Shown in pieces: positions 1 to 18,704 of a stretch of 64,000 nt of DNA (positions within the stretch are counted from its first letter, which is position 1; every line of letters begins with the position of its first letter). The notes beneath the pieces are model-generated. The model was not told where the DNA came from. It ran no database searches and saw nothing but the letters and a program-made list of their open reading frames with translations. Position numbers and translations under genes: made by a program. The DNA is taken from positions 40,241,301 to 40,305,300 of the forward strand of contig NW_004624732.1 of NCBI RefSeq assembly GCF_000247695.1, read 5' to 3'. Origin of the DNA: Heterocephalus glaber. Taxonomy: Eukaryota > Chordata > Mammalia > Rodentia > Bathyergidae.

Positions 1-31
1 CATGTTGAAGTGGACAGAGAACCTTATTTTG

Positions 32-120
32 TTTTATTTTTTTTTTGGTACCAGGGATCAAACTCGGGTCCTTAAGTTTGCAAGGCAGGCAGCAGAACCA
101 CTGAGCTAAATCCCCAGCCC
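32..120 (-). mobile_element. ID-type tRNA-derived SINE
   Basis: Antisense copy: T-run, ggtaccagggatc, then ccactgagctaaatccccagccc. Near-perfect 16-nt target duplications (agagaaccttattttg at 16-31, agaggaccttattttg at 121-136) flank it. Confidence 0.9.
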
Positions 121-409
121 AGAGGACCTTATTTTGAAACAATGATTCCCTGAGATTATATTGTGTAGCAGATAACTCTAAGTACTGGGAACACTGAAGT
201 AAACACATGTGCTTTTAAACATATGTAAGTGAATTCAGTAGAATTCAATAGAAAAAACATAAAAAATCAAAGCATATTAAGATAAAATTGTTTCAGTTTT
301 TCAGGCCTTTGTTGATAAACGAAAGTCACAATAATGACACTTTTGGAAGAAATTTGTCTCTACTAAATTTGCAGACTAGCTTTCTCTCCAATAAGCAGTT
401 GTAGATTTG

Positions 410-650
410 AGACAAACTGAGGAACAGGTTGCTTAGATTCCAATCCTAGGTCCTCCTACTCCTAGCATTGGAAACCCGGAAACTTTAATTTGCCTCCTTG
501 AGCCAATAATCTACTCAAATTTTGAAACCAGCCAATAATCTTTTCTTCTCATAGGGTCATTTTAAGATTAAATGAGAAAATGCATGGAATAAATTTGGAA
601 CACTTATAAGCACATAGAACTAACTTCTCCAGTAAATACTAGCTACTATG
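410..650 (+). mobile_element. MIR SINE
   Basis: 'tcatagggtcattttaagat', 'taaatgagaaaatgcatgg' and 'cttataagcacatagaac' in MIR order. Confidence 0.7.
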
Positions 651-2095
651 TATCTTTGTAACTACCCTAGATATAGAATATGTATATTATCATACTTTGT
701 AATAATATCCACCTAGCATATTACTTATTACCTTTAAATTACATTATTACAAAGTGTGTTTGGATTTTATGCATGTTAATAGATAATTTGTTTAATTATG
801 CTAATAAATTAGAATAAATTTAAGAAAATACTATATTTCATTGAAAAATTATTCTTTAACTGAATAAAATATGAGCCTCATCACAAAGGATTTATGAAGT
901 AGCTAATTTTCCATGGCTAAAGATCATTTCCTTTCTTAGTTAAATCCCATTTACTATAATTTTTTAAAATTTATAGTAAGTCTGCACTAAACAAAATGGT
1001 ACTTTTACTTTTTGAAATACAACCCCTAATTAATTAGCTATGTCCAAAATTTGTTATAAAATTAAAAATGAAAATCTCAGTAAAATTTATTGAAAGAAGA
1101 GTTCTACATTGCACCCAGATACTCTGCAATGTTAACCCAAGATTACATATGAAAAAATCTCAGTGCAAATAGTACTTATTGTGAAAATTATAACAAAGGC
1201 TAAGCACATAAAGGAATATCTGCTTGTAACCATAACGACAGGCTTGTGTGATTCTCAATATGTCTTTTATATTTAAATATAATGCATTATATTTCTTTAA
1301 CATTCATTAGGTAGAAATGTCAAGGATTTTTTTTCCTGAAATACTGAAATCTGATAGTTGTATGGATTTGAAAATTGGTGGGAAAAATATTTTTATGTGG
1401 TTATAAAATTTAAAGAAATACTTCTGTGCTTCTCCACAGAAATCAGAAACCTGTTTCATCTTGGTACAGTTTTCATTCTCTCACTACAAAAGTTCCCCGC
1501 TGACACCCCTCTTTGAAACATTCAGGTCATTTACATATCAATGCACTGGTTTGAGCCCTGGTGAAGATAGAGTATCCCTGTAGCTATAACACCCTGCTCC
1601 GTGTACCACCAGTTACACATTTATTATTTCCATCAACAGTGAATTCTATAGTCTCTATGTTAAGCACAAACAATGATTAAGGCAAAGTTGTTGTGCTAGG
1701 GAAAACATTTTCTAGATGGAGGGATAAAACATTTACATTAAAAATACTCATATAATGCTAAATGTTCAATGTGTGGTGGCCACTGGAATACATTCAGGAA
1801 ATGTTTCTCCGAGGAGATAAATATTTTTGCTCATCTGTTTCACTTGGAAAAATAGAAAAAGGATATTCTAAGCTTAAGGACTAGCATAAACTAAAATATA
1901 GAAGCATAAAATCCATTTCCCAATGTATTTGCATTATCATCACCTACAATGGCAATAATTGCTAAGGATATCAAACGCATAAAGTGCTTTATTTTCATTA
2001 ACATATGTTTCACATAAAATAGCTTTTATTATTTTCTACAGATTTTTTTAAAAATTAAGAATGTAAAAAAATTTCTGCCAAGTAAAGCATGAGGT

Positions 2096-2179
2096 GAATG
2101 ATGGAACTCAGTGATAATGTTTGCTTGCATGTGTGAAAAGGTCCTAGGTTTGATCTCCAGCACTGAAAAAAAAAAAAAA
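2096..2179 (+). mobile_element. Diverged ID-type SINE
   Basis: Sense copy with 'ggaactcagtgataatgt', B-box-like 'ggtttgatctccagcac' and a poly-A tail of about 15. Confidence 0.7.
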
Positions 2180-2349
2180 GTTATAATTTAAATGATTTAG
2201 GCAATTGTCTTTATTTCCAAAAACTCAAGTCATCTATGCTAATTTTAATAGTTTTTAAACGTTAGTTGTTAAAATGGAACAAAGTACAAGATTTTTGGCT
2301 CTATTTTCTGTATACTTTTTCAGGTAGCTCTTAAAAAACATGTTCATAT

Positions 2350-2450
2350 GGGCCATGGATTTAGCTCAGCGGCACTGAGACTGCCTTGCAAGCACGCGAG
2401 GTCCTGAGTTTGATCCCTGGTACCAAAACCAAAAACCAAAAAACAAAAAA
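2350..2450 (+). mobile_element. ID-type SINE
   Basis: Sense copy: gggccatggatttagctcag, B-box gagtttgatccctgg, then taccaaaacc and an A-rich tail. Flanked by catgttcat (2340-2348) and catgctcat (2451-2459). Confidence 0.9.
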
Positions 2451-5400
2451 CATGCTCATGATATAAGATCATCTTGTTACTGCAACATGGACATGATTTA
2501 ATAGGAAAAACACAGGACTAAAGCCTGAAAACTGAGCTAAATCCTCAGTTTAAAATCTCTTACTAAGTAATGATTCTGAGAAAGCCACTTAGCCAGTTTG
2601 ACATTAAATGTTGAGGAAAGGAACAAAAATAATCATGTCTTCATCAGAGATTTTGTGTACAGTATATGCATCTAAAGTAGTAAAACTGTAAGTTTTCTAT
2701 TTTATATAATGCTATAGAAGTGGTAGTTACCTAGTTATCTTTTTTTCCTTGTTTTTATATGGAAACTCTCAATCCCAACAGATCTAGAAACTGATCATTT
2801 TTTTATCGTATATGGCTCTTTTCCTATATTACCTCTGGTCAAAGCCTCAAGAAGGGTATTGTTCTGATTGTGCTGTATTGTGTTTGGATTTACTCTTGGC
2901 TCTCTTACTGCACAGAGTGAACTAGTTCCACAGTCCCATATGGTTGAGGTGTTTCAGTGTGCATGAGTTCCTTGCAATCCATTGGATGTGTCATGCTCTT
3001 CTATGTGTTTGTGTATTCCCAGAAGGCCTATTCTTTCAACAAGAAATATCTGCTCTTAAGTGCATCATAGTATCAGGCTATTTCTTTTCTGTCATTATTG
3101 TCAGGAAGCTATCTCTGAGTCATTTGAAATACCATGTTTTTTACTTTCTCTACCTTAGGAGTAATTCCATTTTATTGTAATTATTTTTACCTACTTATTT
3201 ACTGATAATAAAATTAGACTGTTCCTTATTTTTATATTTGCTCCTACCTAGAACAATATCAGATATATACTACATTCTAAAAAAATGGATATATGAATAA
3301 TTATATTAATTTTTTCTTTTAGTTAGGCCTATGATTTACTTTTTTGTGACAATTAAGTGCTAAATATTTCTATACAAAATATAGTTTGTATGATCTTTTA
3401 TTATGATAACCTGAAGTGAAGTATTAATTTTCAAAAAAGTTAAACTTATGTTTAGTACAGTTGTAGTTTTAATCATATTTTCCATTCTATTTTAAAATGC
3501 TTATATATATCCTTTGTAAAGGACAATTTTACCAATATTGAATGTAAATTGTTTCAATCACCTGAAGAGTATTATAAATTAGAACATTAATTCAAAAATT
3601 AGAGCATATAACAGGATGATTAGGATGAAACTGTGACAATAAGAATTTCAACTGAATTTTAATGTAACAAACAGAAAGATGATCTGCCTATTTGTATTTT
3701 TTCCACTGTTAGTATCATATCTAAATAGATATTGTGATAATTGACATAGTATTAATAAAATATAGAAAAGGCCATCAAGATACCTCCTAAAAGCTTGGTT
3801 GTTTCATTACATTAGACTGACAAATGTTCATTAAATAAATCCTTGCCTTACCACTTATCAAGTGTCAGGATAGAAATTACGGCAGTATTGGCACATCAAA
3901 ATTACATTCAAATAAAACTGGTAATCTGACGTAGAAGGAAGAGTTCAATTGCATCTTTATTAAATAATCTTACAATTTAAGGTGTCATTTTTGAAGCAAG
4001 ATTGGCACAATATTTCTTATACCTAAGGCACTTTCAACCTGAAGCTCCTCTTATTAAATGTGAAATCCAGATTGCTCATTGTTTTACTCTGGAAATAAGG
4101 AAAACAATAGGAATAAAAAGATGCTATTAAATTGTAGCTGCTGAAGTAGATGACTTTGCTTCATGCAAAGATCCAATGGTATTTGTTTATTTGGTTATTA
4201 TATGTCATATACACATTATAATCCAAATATTATGAAAAAATGAAATCAAGGGAGTCTTTTATAACGTCTACAATAATTTAGTAATTTGCTTTTTTAATTG
4301 ACTGATTTAATGTATGGGTTTATGCTGATAATAACTTAACACTGCTTTCAGTTTATGGTGTAATAACTGTTAACCTGGGAGAAATAAAACCTAAAGCTAG
4401 ATTCTGATGCATTTATTAGGCTAGAATAGCTTTTGCTTCATAAATAGGAAATTCTGTATGATTACTTTTATTAAACAGGTAATATTTCTTTCATTAGAAA
4501 GTGGAGCATTTTAACTGTTATAAAATGAGAAGCCAAGTAAATTTTATTGATTTTTGAAAACAAATACACAGTTTTGGACACTCAAGAATAAATAGTTTCT
4601 GAGAAAATAGCAAAGTAATTAGAATATTTACATCCTTATGAATGAAAAATAGATGATAATCATTATTTCCTGAAACACCCATGTAAACAGACTTGAATGG
4701 CTCTCTAGTAGATAAAACAAAGTGATACTCTTTTGAACTTCCTGTTGCTATGGTAAAGAAAATATTTTAAAAGGTAACAAAATGTTTACATAATTATAGT
4801 GTGAAAAGCTAAAAGGTGCCCATTACCTTGGAAACAGAAATACATTCAAGGTACAAGTCTTCTATTTAGTTTTGCTTTTGCCCAAATTAATGTTTAAAAT
4901 TAAGCTATAGAATGTATTATAGCATAATCATTTTAGCAATTATGAGGATCAAAAAAACAGATTTAATAATTAGCAAGAAGTAAAATTTAATCATTACATG
5001 TTGCCTGGTAAACATAGTTATTTGGAAAAACATATTTTGTAAAATTAATTTTGAGAGCAGAAAAATAAGAGTACTACAGTTATCCTAATACTTGTTACTG
5101 GGAGCATGTCCTATTTTAAAACATCAAACTTTCTCTAAATTTGTTATTTTAATGAACATATTTGGTAGGTTAAACATCTACAAAGATCATTTTTGAGCAT
5201 GTAATAAACTATAGTACAAAATTGGAAAGGTATACATTCACTACCCACAAACACAACATAATTGAAAGTGAACAACTGTCATAATCCATGGAATTTTAGC
5301 CAAAAAAATACCTTTTGGCATCTTAATATGTGCTTATCCTTTATATGAAACCTCCGGCCTGCTACCCTAGATCTGTAATGGTTTCTCCCCATCCTTATGC

Positions 5401-5905
5401 TGAAATGCAAGTGGAACACCACTCCCACATGAGCCTTTGCCATTATTCCCACTTTGCCATTTCTCTTGAATACATTTGATGATACACCTTGTCATTTATC
5501 AACAGATACTACTTATGTCTCTTGTTATAACATGGTGCAGGTGTTATACTGTTCATATTTGTGACCAGCATAAATACTGCAAAATATGGTTAAAGAATTT
5601 ATTCTTGCCTTCCTCTAAGAGTTAAAAACATTAATATCAGGAAAATTTGCATGTTTTATTCATTTCCTTTATAAATGTACTGATTACTTGGAAAGTTACT
5701 TAAAACTTCAAAAAAATTTGCAAAATATAAACCTTTTCTTCCTTTAATATTATAGTCAGTATACTGTTTCTTATTTCTTATTAAAAATTGGTACACATTC
5801 ACATTTCACACTAAATTTTCATGTTAATTGCCTACAGAACTAGGTTTACCCCAAATAATATAATCCACAACCTTAATATTAAGAGTTTTAACATATGTTA
5901 CAAAC

Positions 5906-6087
5906 CCAGCTCGAGGATCTAAAGACAGGTCCCTGGGAAACTTCAGCCTTTTGCTAACTAGTATAGTAGGGTACAAGCCGTTGACTTTGGATACTTCAAT
6001 TATCCTTTTTTCCATGTCAGACCAATAGAGATTTTTTCCAATCCAATCAACAGCAAGTGCATTGGGGACAGCTGTGTTGTGCACTAC
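5906..6087 (-). CDS. LRP1B: LRP1B exon: YWTD propeller, second blade (3'-most exon in window)
   Basis: The acceptor is tattttgttag above 6087, phase 0. The exon encodes [20 protein letters not shown] then [40 protein letters not shown]. '[12 protein letters not shown]' is the classic LRP YWTD motif. The 3' border is less certain. Donor gtttgt at 5905 gives 182 nt in phase 2, ending in GG of a Gly codon. A second possible donor, gtaaca, four bases further on would end the exon at 5902 (186 nt, phase 0, ending Gly-Phe). The next exon, expected to encode the LYW motif, is not in the window. Confidence 0.9.
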
Positions 6088-8164
<2,077 letters not shown>

Positions 8165-11100
8165 CTAAAAATGAAAAAAGAATATATTTCAATAACATTT
8201 AATAGAAATTACTTTAAAATGTTTTATGAGCTAATGGGAATCATTTTCTCCCTTTAAATCTCAACAGTTATGCTTATTAAGGTAAATTACATTTGTGACC
8301 AATGCTTTTTAAAAAGCATCATATGATTACATGGTCTCCATATTATGCACTTTAAAAGGTGCATAACTTATCTGAAAATATTGTCCAAATAGGATACAGA
8401 TTTTTTTGAATGTGTATGGTGATTTAGAATCCAGTAAGGTGGAAAAATTTGTTTTAAGGAAAAAATGTTAAAAGTTCCTACTTTCTGTTAATATTACATA
8501 AGGAATAGATAACATTATACTCTGTTCTGTGCAGAAAACAGAAATAAACGTTAACCTACCCTTCTGGTGAATTACATAAGAAGGTTCAGAAATTTCACTT
8601 TAACTAAAAGCTCTTGTCCCAACATCATAAATAACTTCCCTTTTTTAATGCTTCAAGTGCCCCCAAAAGCCATACATTGTCATATTAGAATCTGAAAGTT
8701 ATAACCTTAGGTAAGTATTTGACCAAAGAGGAGTTGGGTATTTAATATCTTTTATTTCACATGATGAAAATGTGAGGAAATCACTCCATTCTGACTCATG
8801 GTTATGCATTTTTTAGAAGGTAACAAAACAAAAAAATAAATTCAGCCTTTGTGTTTCTGATGCTACAACTTCGTGGTTTGGTCATTTTGCTATTTGGTTT
8901 GATTTATGGATTCTGTAGCAGGCTCTGGGAAACTTGGCCACTGAGTTGTTCAAATGACTTATAAGTAGTTAGTTTAGTTCTAACCTATTTTTAATGCTCA
9001 TATATTTACTACCTTAATGGACTAACAAAACTTGGCTCAAAATTTCAATTGTATACATTCATCTTAAGGTTGGGATACCTTACTGGTACATAAATTGTTA
9101 TAGAAAAGGAAATAACAATGTAGACACTTGCCAAAGCCCCAAGAAATCTTTGCCAGGTCTTTTATCAACATAAACATGTTCATGTTAGTATTTGCCCTAA
9201 AGATGTTAAATCTCAAATGGTAAACTACTTATTGTTTTATGGATAAGAATTAGCACCTAAGAAGAGACAGGGTTTTTGTTCACTTTGTTTTATTTATGGG
9301 AAAAGGGACAGAAAGAATAGAAATTCACAGGTGTACCATAAATTTATATGGTCTTTTAGAAGATTCAGGCCAAGGCTAAATGATTACTGATCAGACTTTA
9401 TTTCTTTTCAGTGATCTACAAGACCAAAGGTGCCTATTTACAGAAGTAAGTCAGAGACTGTCCAGGCAAATAGTACTTTTTTTTTTTTTTTTTCTCTTGC
9501 ACCAACGCTAACTCTAGTAATAATGGTGTTAGTATCTCAAGTTCAAATCTTAGGCATTTATTTGGCTCGATATGAGCAATATCTTTGTCTTCAGCTCCAT
9601 ATTATAAAGATAATCTGAAATATCTTACAAAATTGCATGCCATTCATCAGAAAGAAAGTGATCCTAGCAGTAAACAAGGCTGCAAATTTCTCACTCAGCT
9701 CAGATGAAAAGATGAAAGAATATTGCTTACTGACAATATTACCTGTGAAGAACAATGGTTATAAAGGCTACAAAAACAACTAATTTTTAGTCACAGATTC
9801 AAAAATTCATTAGGTCTTGCTTCCCATGCTAAAAACTGGAGAATCCTCCAACTAAATGCATTTAACTATACCTATGCAGTAAGTTGACTATGAAAAATCA
9901 ATCGCAGTTCTAAAATAGAAATTGAATATTTTCCAGACAAATTCAGCAGAGAGCTTAAGAAATGTTCTTTAATCCTTTTTAGTCAAATGGCTTTCTCTCC
10001 AGAAGAATAATGGAAATGGGTTACTTAGTTCTATAATGGCTTGCCAATTCAGGTCACCAAATTACAGAGCTTTACAAGGAAAAAGTAGAGGAAAAACTTG
10101 TCTCTAATTTTAGCAAATATTTACCTACAATATTTACCCATGGAAAAATATCCTACTCCTTTCTTAACGATAATCAATTTAGATAATGACAATCCAATTC
10201 CAAATTTAGCAAGTCAGGTATAATAAATTAAACCTGTAAATATACAGGCATTGAGGCTCTGAATTCCGCATTATCAATCTAGCCAATCTGGTCATTTTTC
10301 TATATTTTTACCCTTAATCCCCACATAAAACAGAGGAATGCTGTCTTTGTAGAATCACATGCAAGTAGCATTACAACAGCCAGGGGTATGGTCAAAATAA
10401 TATCTGAAAATCAGAGTCACCCTAATGGATTCAGAGTTGAAAATTGGTTTCATCAAAATCCAATTTGCTTCTTTCATTTGTATACCTGAAGATGTACACA
10501 CTTTGGTTCAAAATGATTAATCTAGGAATTTTACTGAAAAATGAATTGGATAACCTATTAGAAAGTTACTTGATCAATTTTTATTCCTAAAATTCACATT
10601 ACTAAAGTATGCTTTCTAATATGGTATGTGAACTGAAGCTATAACTGGCATAACACTATAGCTATGCTTTAGAATATATATGGTAAGAGAAAATTCTTTC
10701 AGATACTTTAATTCTATGAAATAAAACTTCGTGATATTTTAAAGCCTAAAACAAAGAGTAAAATTCAAGATATTAAAATAAAGAATTCTTCCCAAACAGC
10801 TATACATAAACTTTCCAAATAACTAGAGCAAAGATATTTTCATTTCAATTATTTGAGTTGAGAGTATATACGGAATATAATTATTTCTGTGTTCTACTTC
10901 ATTCTGCACATGTAGACAATCTCTAAAGAAAAACGGAATTCTATTGCCCAGAACTTTCGAGAATTTTAAAAATATTGTTCTATGATAAAATGGTGGTTAA
11001 AAATATGTTCCCTCACAGGAATCATACACTCCAAGTGGCTCCCTGACAAAAATGGATGTAAGATTTTCTTCATAGGTTTTAGTTATTTGTTTGTTTGTTT

Positions 11101-12499
11101 AGAGGGTAGTGACACTGTTCCTTTCTGCAATATCATCAAAAGTCATTTTCCAAAGATTTTCAGAATCACCATGAAATTCCTCATCTTCCTCATTCCATTT
11201 CATTTGCATAAATTCTCCGCTAAGAAAAGTATCTGAATCTCACCCTCATATAGGTACTAATGACTGGCAATATTGTAAAGCTATATCACCAGGAGAAAAG
11301 AGCTGTATTAAAGTGTGCATTAAAGTGGTTCTATTATATGAAATAGACTTAAATGATGCATGGAGGAAAAAATCATTTTGCTGCATTAAGGACAATTCTT
11401 GACAATATATTAGCTACGAAAAACAACAAAAGGGATACCAATAGAAATGTTCTGAGTTGCATGGCTAAAAAAATAAAGCAAACAACTGCAATTGATGTTC
11501 TGTTACAGTTCTTTCATAAAGACAATAAATATTTTGACTATATTACTTAAATGGTGTTCAGCTGAGCTCAAAAATAGATATTCTAAAGCAGCAACTTCCT
11601 CCTTTTAAACCAAGATGGCACACTGTGAAAATTAAAATGTTAAAAATACCATCAAGTAGGAAATACAGCGATCTCTGTTTTAAGAGACAATATTAGGAAA
11701 TTAAGGGCTGCCATATCTGACTTTGAAGTTATAAAGAGTGTTATAGGGGGATAAGAAGATATACACTAGAAAAAGATAATTTTCAATATTTTAAAAATAC
11801 TGAGTAGACTCAAAGAAAAAAAGGAATGAAATTAAATAATGTAGGAAACAAGGCAGGCAACAAAAAATGTTTTCCACTTTGAGGCAGTTATGTACACTTA
11901 AACTTTCTCTGAAGGACAATTTCTGGAGTGTTATCTCCTAAAGACTGGTGAATTCTTATATTTTACATATATTCCTGGTTAAGTTCGTATACACTTAAAG
12001 ATATTTTATATTTTACACATTTTCTCAGCCTTCATAATTGAAGAGAAAAGTAGTTTGAAACAGTGGATATTGGTGACACACTCAAAGAAAGAGTTTAAAA
12101 CTCATAGATGTCCTGGAATGCAGCAAGTCCATATGTCGTAAGCACATGGAAAGTCCAAGCACTCCAGTGCGCTGGAGAACACAGGTTCCAAGTCAAAGGG
12201 CCGGCTGCTACACAGCTTGGGTTGTGACCACTCAAAAATGTGAGCCTACATTCTACATTTTCATACTTTTTTCATTAGGAACCAGAAAAATCTGAATTTT
12301 CATTTACATTTCTCATTTTCAAACTGTGATCTAGAGAAAATCTAGAAACTCTAACTTTGTCATAATTTGTCAATGTCACACTGCCTAATGGAGATGTGTA
12401 CTTGAAATAGGCCAAAGTTGTAAGGCAAAATGAAAGAAATTCTTGCAAATGCAGTAGAGAAATCTATCAGTTAGAAACAAAAATAAGTTTAGTTAAACA

Positions 12500-12832
12500 C
12501 CACTGGCCCTCTATATCCATGGGTTGCACATTGATAGATTCAGTCAACCACAATCAAAACTACTGAGGGAAAAGCTGCATCTGTACTGAACACGTATAGA
12601 CTTTTTTCTTGTCACTATTTCCTACTCAATTCAGAATAGCTACTATTTACAGAACATTTGGATTGTATTAAGCATGGTAAATAAACTGAAATGATTTAAA
12701 CTATACAGAAGGATATGTGTGGGCTATGTGGAGATACTTTACTATTTTACATAAGGCATTTGAGCATCAATAAATTTTAGGATTTGTGAAAATCCTGGAA
12801 CCAGTCCCCCTCTCAGATTGCTAGGGTGATCT
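12500..12832. mobile_element. MER2-like Tigger DNA transposon fossil
   Basis: Starts 'cactggccctctatatccat', runs through 'gcatctgtactgaacacgta', 'cttttttcttgtcactattt' and 'catttgagcatcaataaatt', and ends 'tcctggaaccagtccccctc'. This matches the MER2 consensus order from end to end as I remember it. Ancient, shared among placental mammals. Confidence 0.82.
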
Positions 12833-13346
12833 TAAGTCTTATTTTGATTTCCCAAAAGTCACCATATGAATGCTACTATTCATTTATACTTAACACTATC
12901 ATAAACACATCACAAAAATAATAAATGTCCTTAATTTTGATATCTTATGCAGTTTGGGGCAAAGATAAATTTGTAGTAAGCATATAGAAACTAAATATTT
13001 CCAGGAATATATATTTTTCTTGACAACTAAAAGAAGCAATTAATAACTATATGTGATTTCTCTGAGCCATGTAATAATTACTCTAGTTTTGATTACTTGA
13101 ATTTGTGCTATTTCAATGCACACACAGAGAGAAAAAAAGGTTGAAATGAGCAAGCATGCTTCTATATCCTTTTATGAGCTGAAAATCATAACTTTTCATA
13201 ACAAATAACATGTATAAAATTAACTCAGGTAAAAGGAGCCAAACACAAATCAAATCAGCCCAGGTTCTTTTGAAGTGGACTGTGTTGAGGGAATATAAGA
13301 TGAGACTGAAAACATGTCAGCTCCTAGCCTTGTAATCATGATATAA

Positions 13347-13460
13347 TGAATAGGTCCCCCACCCCCATACAAACACACACACACCCAAGGCAAGGAATTG
13401 AACCTAGGGTTCTGTGTCTGCTAGGCAAGTACTCTAACACTGACCTTTATCTCCAACCCT
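13347..13460 (-). mobile_element. Diverged ID/tRNA-type SINE
   Basis: Antisense copy with 'ggaattgaacctagggt', 'gctaggcaagtactctaaca' and a CA-rich tail remnant (acacacacaccc). Confidence 0.65.
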
Positions 13461-13779
13461 TCTGCTTTCTTCATAATTCTAAATTTCACAGAGAAGTTAT
13501 CATCTATTCTAGTTCCAGGTTTTATGATCAGGAACGTGAAGTTCTGGAAAATATTACTTTTGCATCCCAAGGGGATAAAAAAAACCCAACTTGAGTAATC
13601 TATAAAATGGTTTGAAAGAGAATTTTATGTTTCTCTAATCTAGTTTGAGCTAGTTTTCTCTGGCATTAATTATATTTTGCCATTTTTACCTGCTTTGACA
13701 TGGTATATCAAATTAGTAGCATTATCAGTTCATTCTTAAAAGAATGGTTATGGTAATCTAATACAGGCATATATGTGTA

Positions 13780-13802
13780 TATATTATATATATATATATA
13801 TA
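13780..13802. repeat. TA microsatellite
   Basis: Run of alternating T and A after 'gtgtatatat'. Confidence 0.85.
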
Positions 13803-13912
13803 TCCAAAATATTTGTTTCATGAATTCTAATTGTTATTTACTCTGTTTCTCCAGCTGTAATGTATATGTGGAGGGACCATAATGAATGCTATAGAATTCT
13901 CTGAGAATATCA

Positions 13913-16782
<2,870 letters not shown>

Positions 16783-16949
16783 TCAGTTTATATCATTGTC
16801 AATGTCTCTTTTTTTCTTAAATTCTTTTATTGGTCAGTGTCATTTAATCTTTATCATGACTCAAAGGAGAAGTACTTAAGAATGCATAAAAGCAAGTCTT
16901 TCTGTCTCCTAGGAATTAACATTTAATAAGAATTACATACATGTATATG

Positions 16950-17310
16950 TAAAGGAAATAAATGGAACACACATGTGTAAATACCAAATAGTTTCTCTAG
17001 TGTGAGAAACTGAAAGTGTAAATAAGAACTAAAAGGTATAATAGATAATGCGAAATAGGAAGAAAAGGGGCAAAGAGGAAGGGTAAGTGGGAGGGGTAGG
17101 GGAAAGGAAAGAAGGGAATGGAATTAATATGAGAAAATGAAAAACTGGAAACAAAGTATTTGTAAATAGGGAGGGATGGAGGGGTTGAAGGGAGGGTAGG
17201 GGAAGGGGGAAAAATAAGAACTAAGATTATGTAAAGGTGCAAATTTCCAATGATGCATGTCAACTGTATACCTAAAATGTACCAATAAAATAAAATTTTT
17301 AAAAAAAGAC
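16950..17310 (+). mobile_element. L1 3' end with purine-rich tract
   Basis: The 3' untranslated end of an L1, alignable with 20690-21053. Both share 'gagaaactgaaagtgtaaat'-type sequence, a G/A-rich tract, 'ccaatgatgcatgt' and 'taccaataaaataaa'. Severely 5'-truncated. Confidence 0.85.
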
Positions 17311-17574
17311 TTCCAAACATTTTCATTTGACCTTCTGAGACTGGCAAGATTAAAAAAGTTAACTGACATCACAAAGTCATGTGGCTAGGAAATGGCGAGC
17401 CAAAAAAAAAAAAAAAGAAAAAATATAACTTTCAACTTTTTTTGTTCTTTTTCTATTAAGTTATACTATGGTTTTGGAAAACCTAAAATCTAAGAATTCA
17501 TTCTTATATGGAGCCTTGAAGATTTCTAACAAGTCACATGTTATCTCATTTGCGACATATAGAAATCTATAATG

Positions 17575-17661
17575 GGCGGGGGGTTAGGCTCAGTGGTTTC
17601 GCCGCCTTCTGCGCAAGCTCAAGGACCCCAGTTCAATCCCCGGTACCAAAAAAAAAGAAAA
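17575..17661 (+). mobile_element. ID-type SINE, young insertion
   Basis: Sense copy with 'taggctcagtggttt' and 'gttcaatccccggtacc' plus an A-rich tail. Perfect 14-nt target duplication agaaatctataatg at 17561-17574 and 17662-17675 shows a recent insertion. Confidence 0.92.
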
Positions 17662-18704
17662 AGAAATCTATAATGAAAGTATTCTTACCTTTAGTTAACT
17701 GATAAAAACAGAAGCATGAAGGTAAAGTTGCCTACATAAAGTCAATATGGAAGCTAGTACATACCAAATTATTTTATCATAGTAAGTCTCAATTACTATT
17801 GATTCAATGATTCTGATTCCATACTGAGACATGCTGATATTGTCTGAAGAAAAAGTAATATTAACTTTCTTCTCACAGTAACTAAATCAAACTGTACCCT
17901 CAAACCTTTCCTTCGATTTTACTGTCACATTTGTATGTCCCTCTCAAAATGATTTGTGATACTAAATGGCATATAAACTATTTGAGTATAAAAATCATAG
18001 TCTATATGTTTTGAATTCTTGAAAATGATGAGGCACTGTAATTGGTCAATTTTTAAAGCTCTATTCTTAGGCCCTCCCAAGTAGAATACAAAAAATGTTA
18101 TTACAAAAAACATATCTTTTCTTGGCCAATGATTTTTTTATCATTAACTTTTATCAACACTCTTTAAGGGGCTTTGAATAAATAAATTCATAACTATTGA
18201 GATGGTTTCCAAGAAGGAACTTTAAGCCAATAAAAGTAACTATTATTCAAGAAGTGTTAATCACAAACATTTCAGGATCTGGGTCATTTATTTATGAGTG
18301 AAAGAGAGAGAAGAAAGTTGTATATACTTGGAAAAATATTAAAGTGATACTTGTTCACATTAAAAATTATCAGTGACCACTTAAATGAATATAGAATTTC
18401 TCAATACAATAAAAAGGCTCATTACTGGAAAGGAAAGCAAAGAAGTAATAGCAACTTCATCTGAAAGTGGTCAAAAGATATATGTTTTAACTACTTTTAC
18501 AAAGATTTAAATCCTTTAAGTTCTCAGTACACCCACTTCTAATAATTTACATCAATATTTATGTAATAATACTCAGAAAATATAATGGACCATATAAATC
18601 TCTAGAACACACCATCAAGCCTGTAGATAATTGCAAAAGACACAGCTTGAATTTGAAAATGCTCATCATCATGTCTAAAATTGTGACATTATTTCTTTCT
18701 GTAA

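Larger units (their letters stand above)
1..5905 (-). other. Intron, part (3' side of the last visible exon)
   Basis: This AT-rich intron holds an ID SINE at 32-120, a MIR at about 410-650, two ID SINEs at 2096-2179 and 2350-2450, and a possible MIR trace near 2510-2640. From 2650 to 5900 I see only AT-rich unique-looking DNA. No YWTD-coding exon was found on either strand here, so the next LRP1B exon is beyond position 1. Confidence 0.75.

Noticed and set aside
5824..6084. Reading of the last exon as a stand-alone small protein starting at Met/GTG
   Set aside because: It is an internal exon: the acceptor at 6088 and the joined phase with the exon at 8042 explain the open frame.
17575..17661. 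A functional tRNA gene at the SINE A and B boxes
   Set aside because: The box-like motifs belong to a SINE with target duplications and an A-rich tail; no cloverleaf with a proper anticodon arm is evident.
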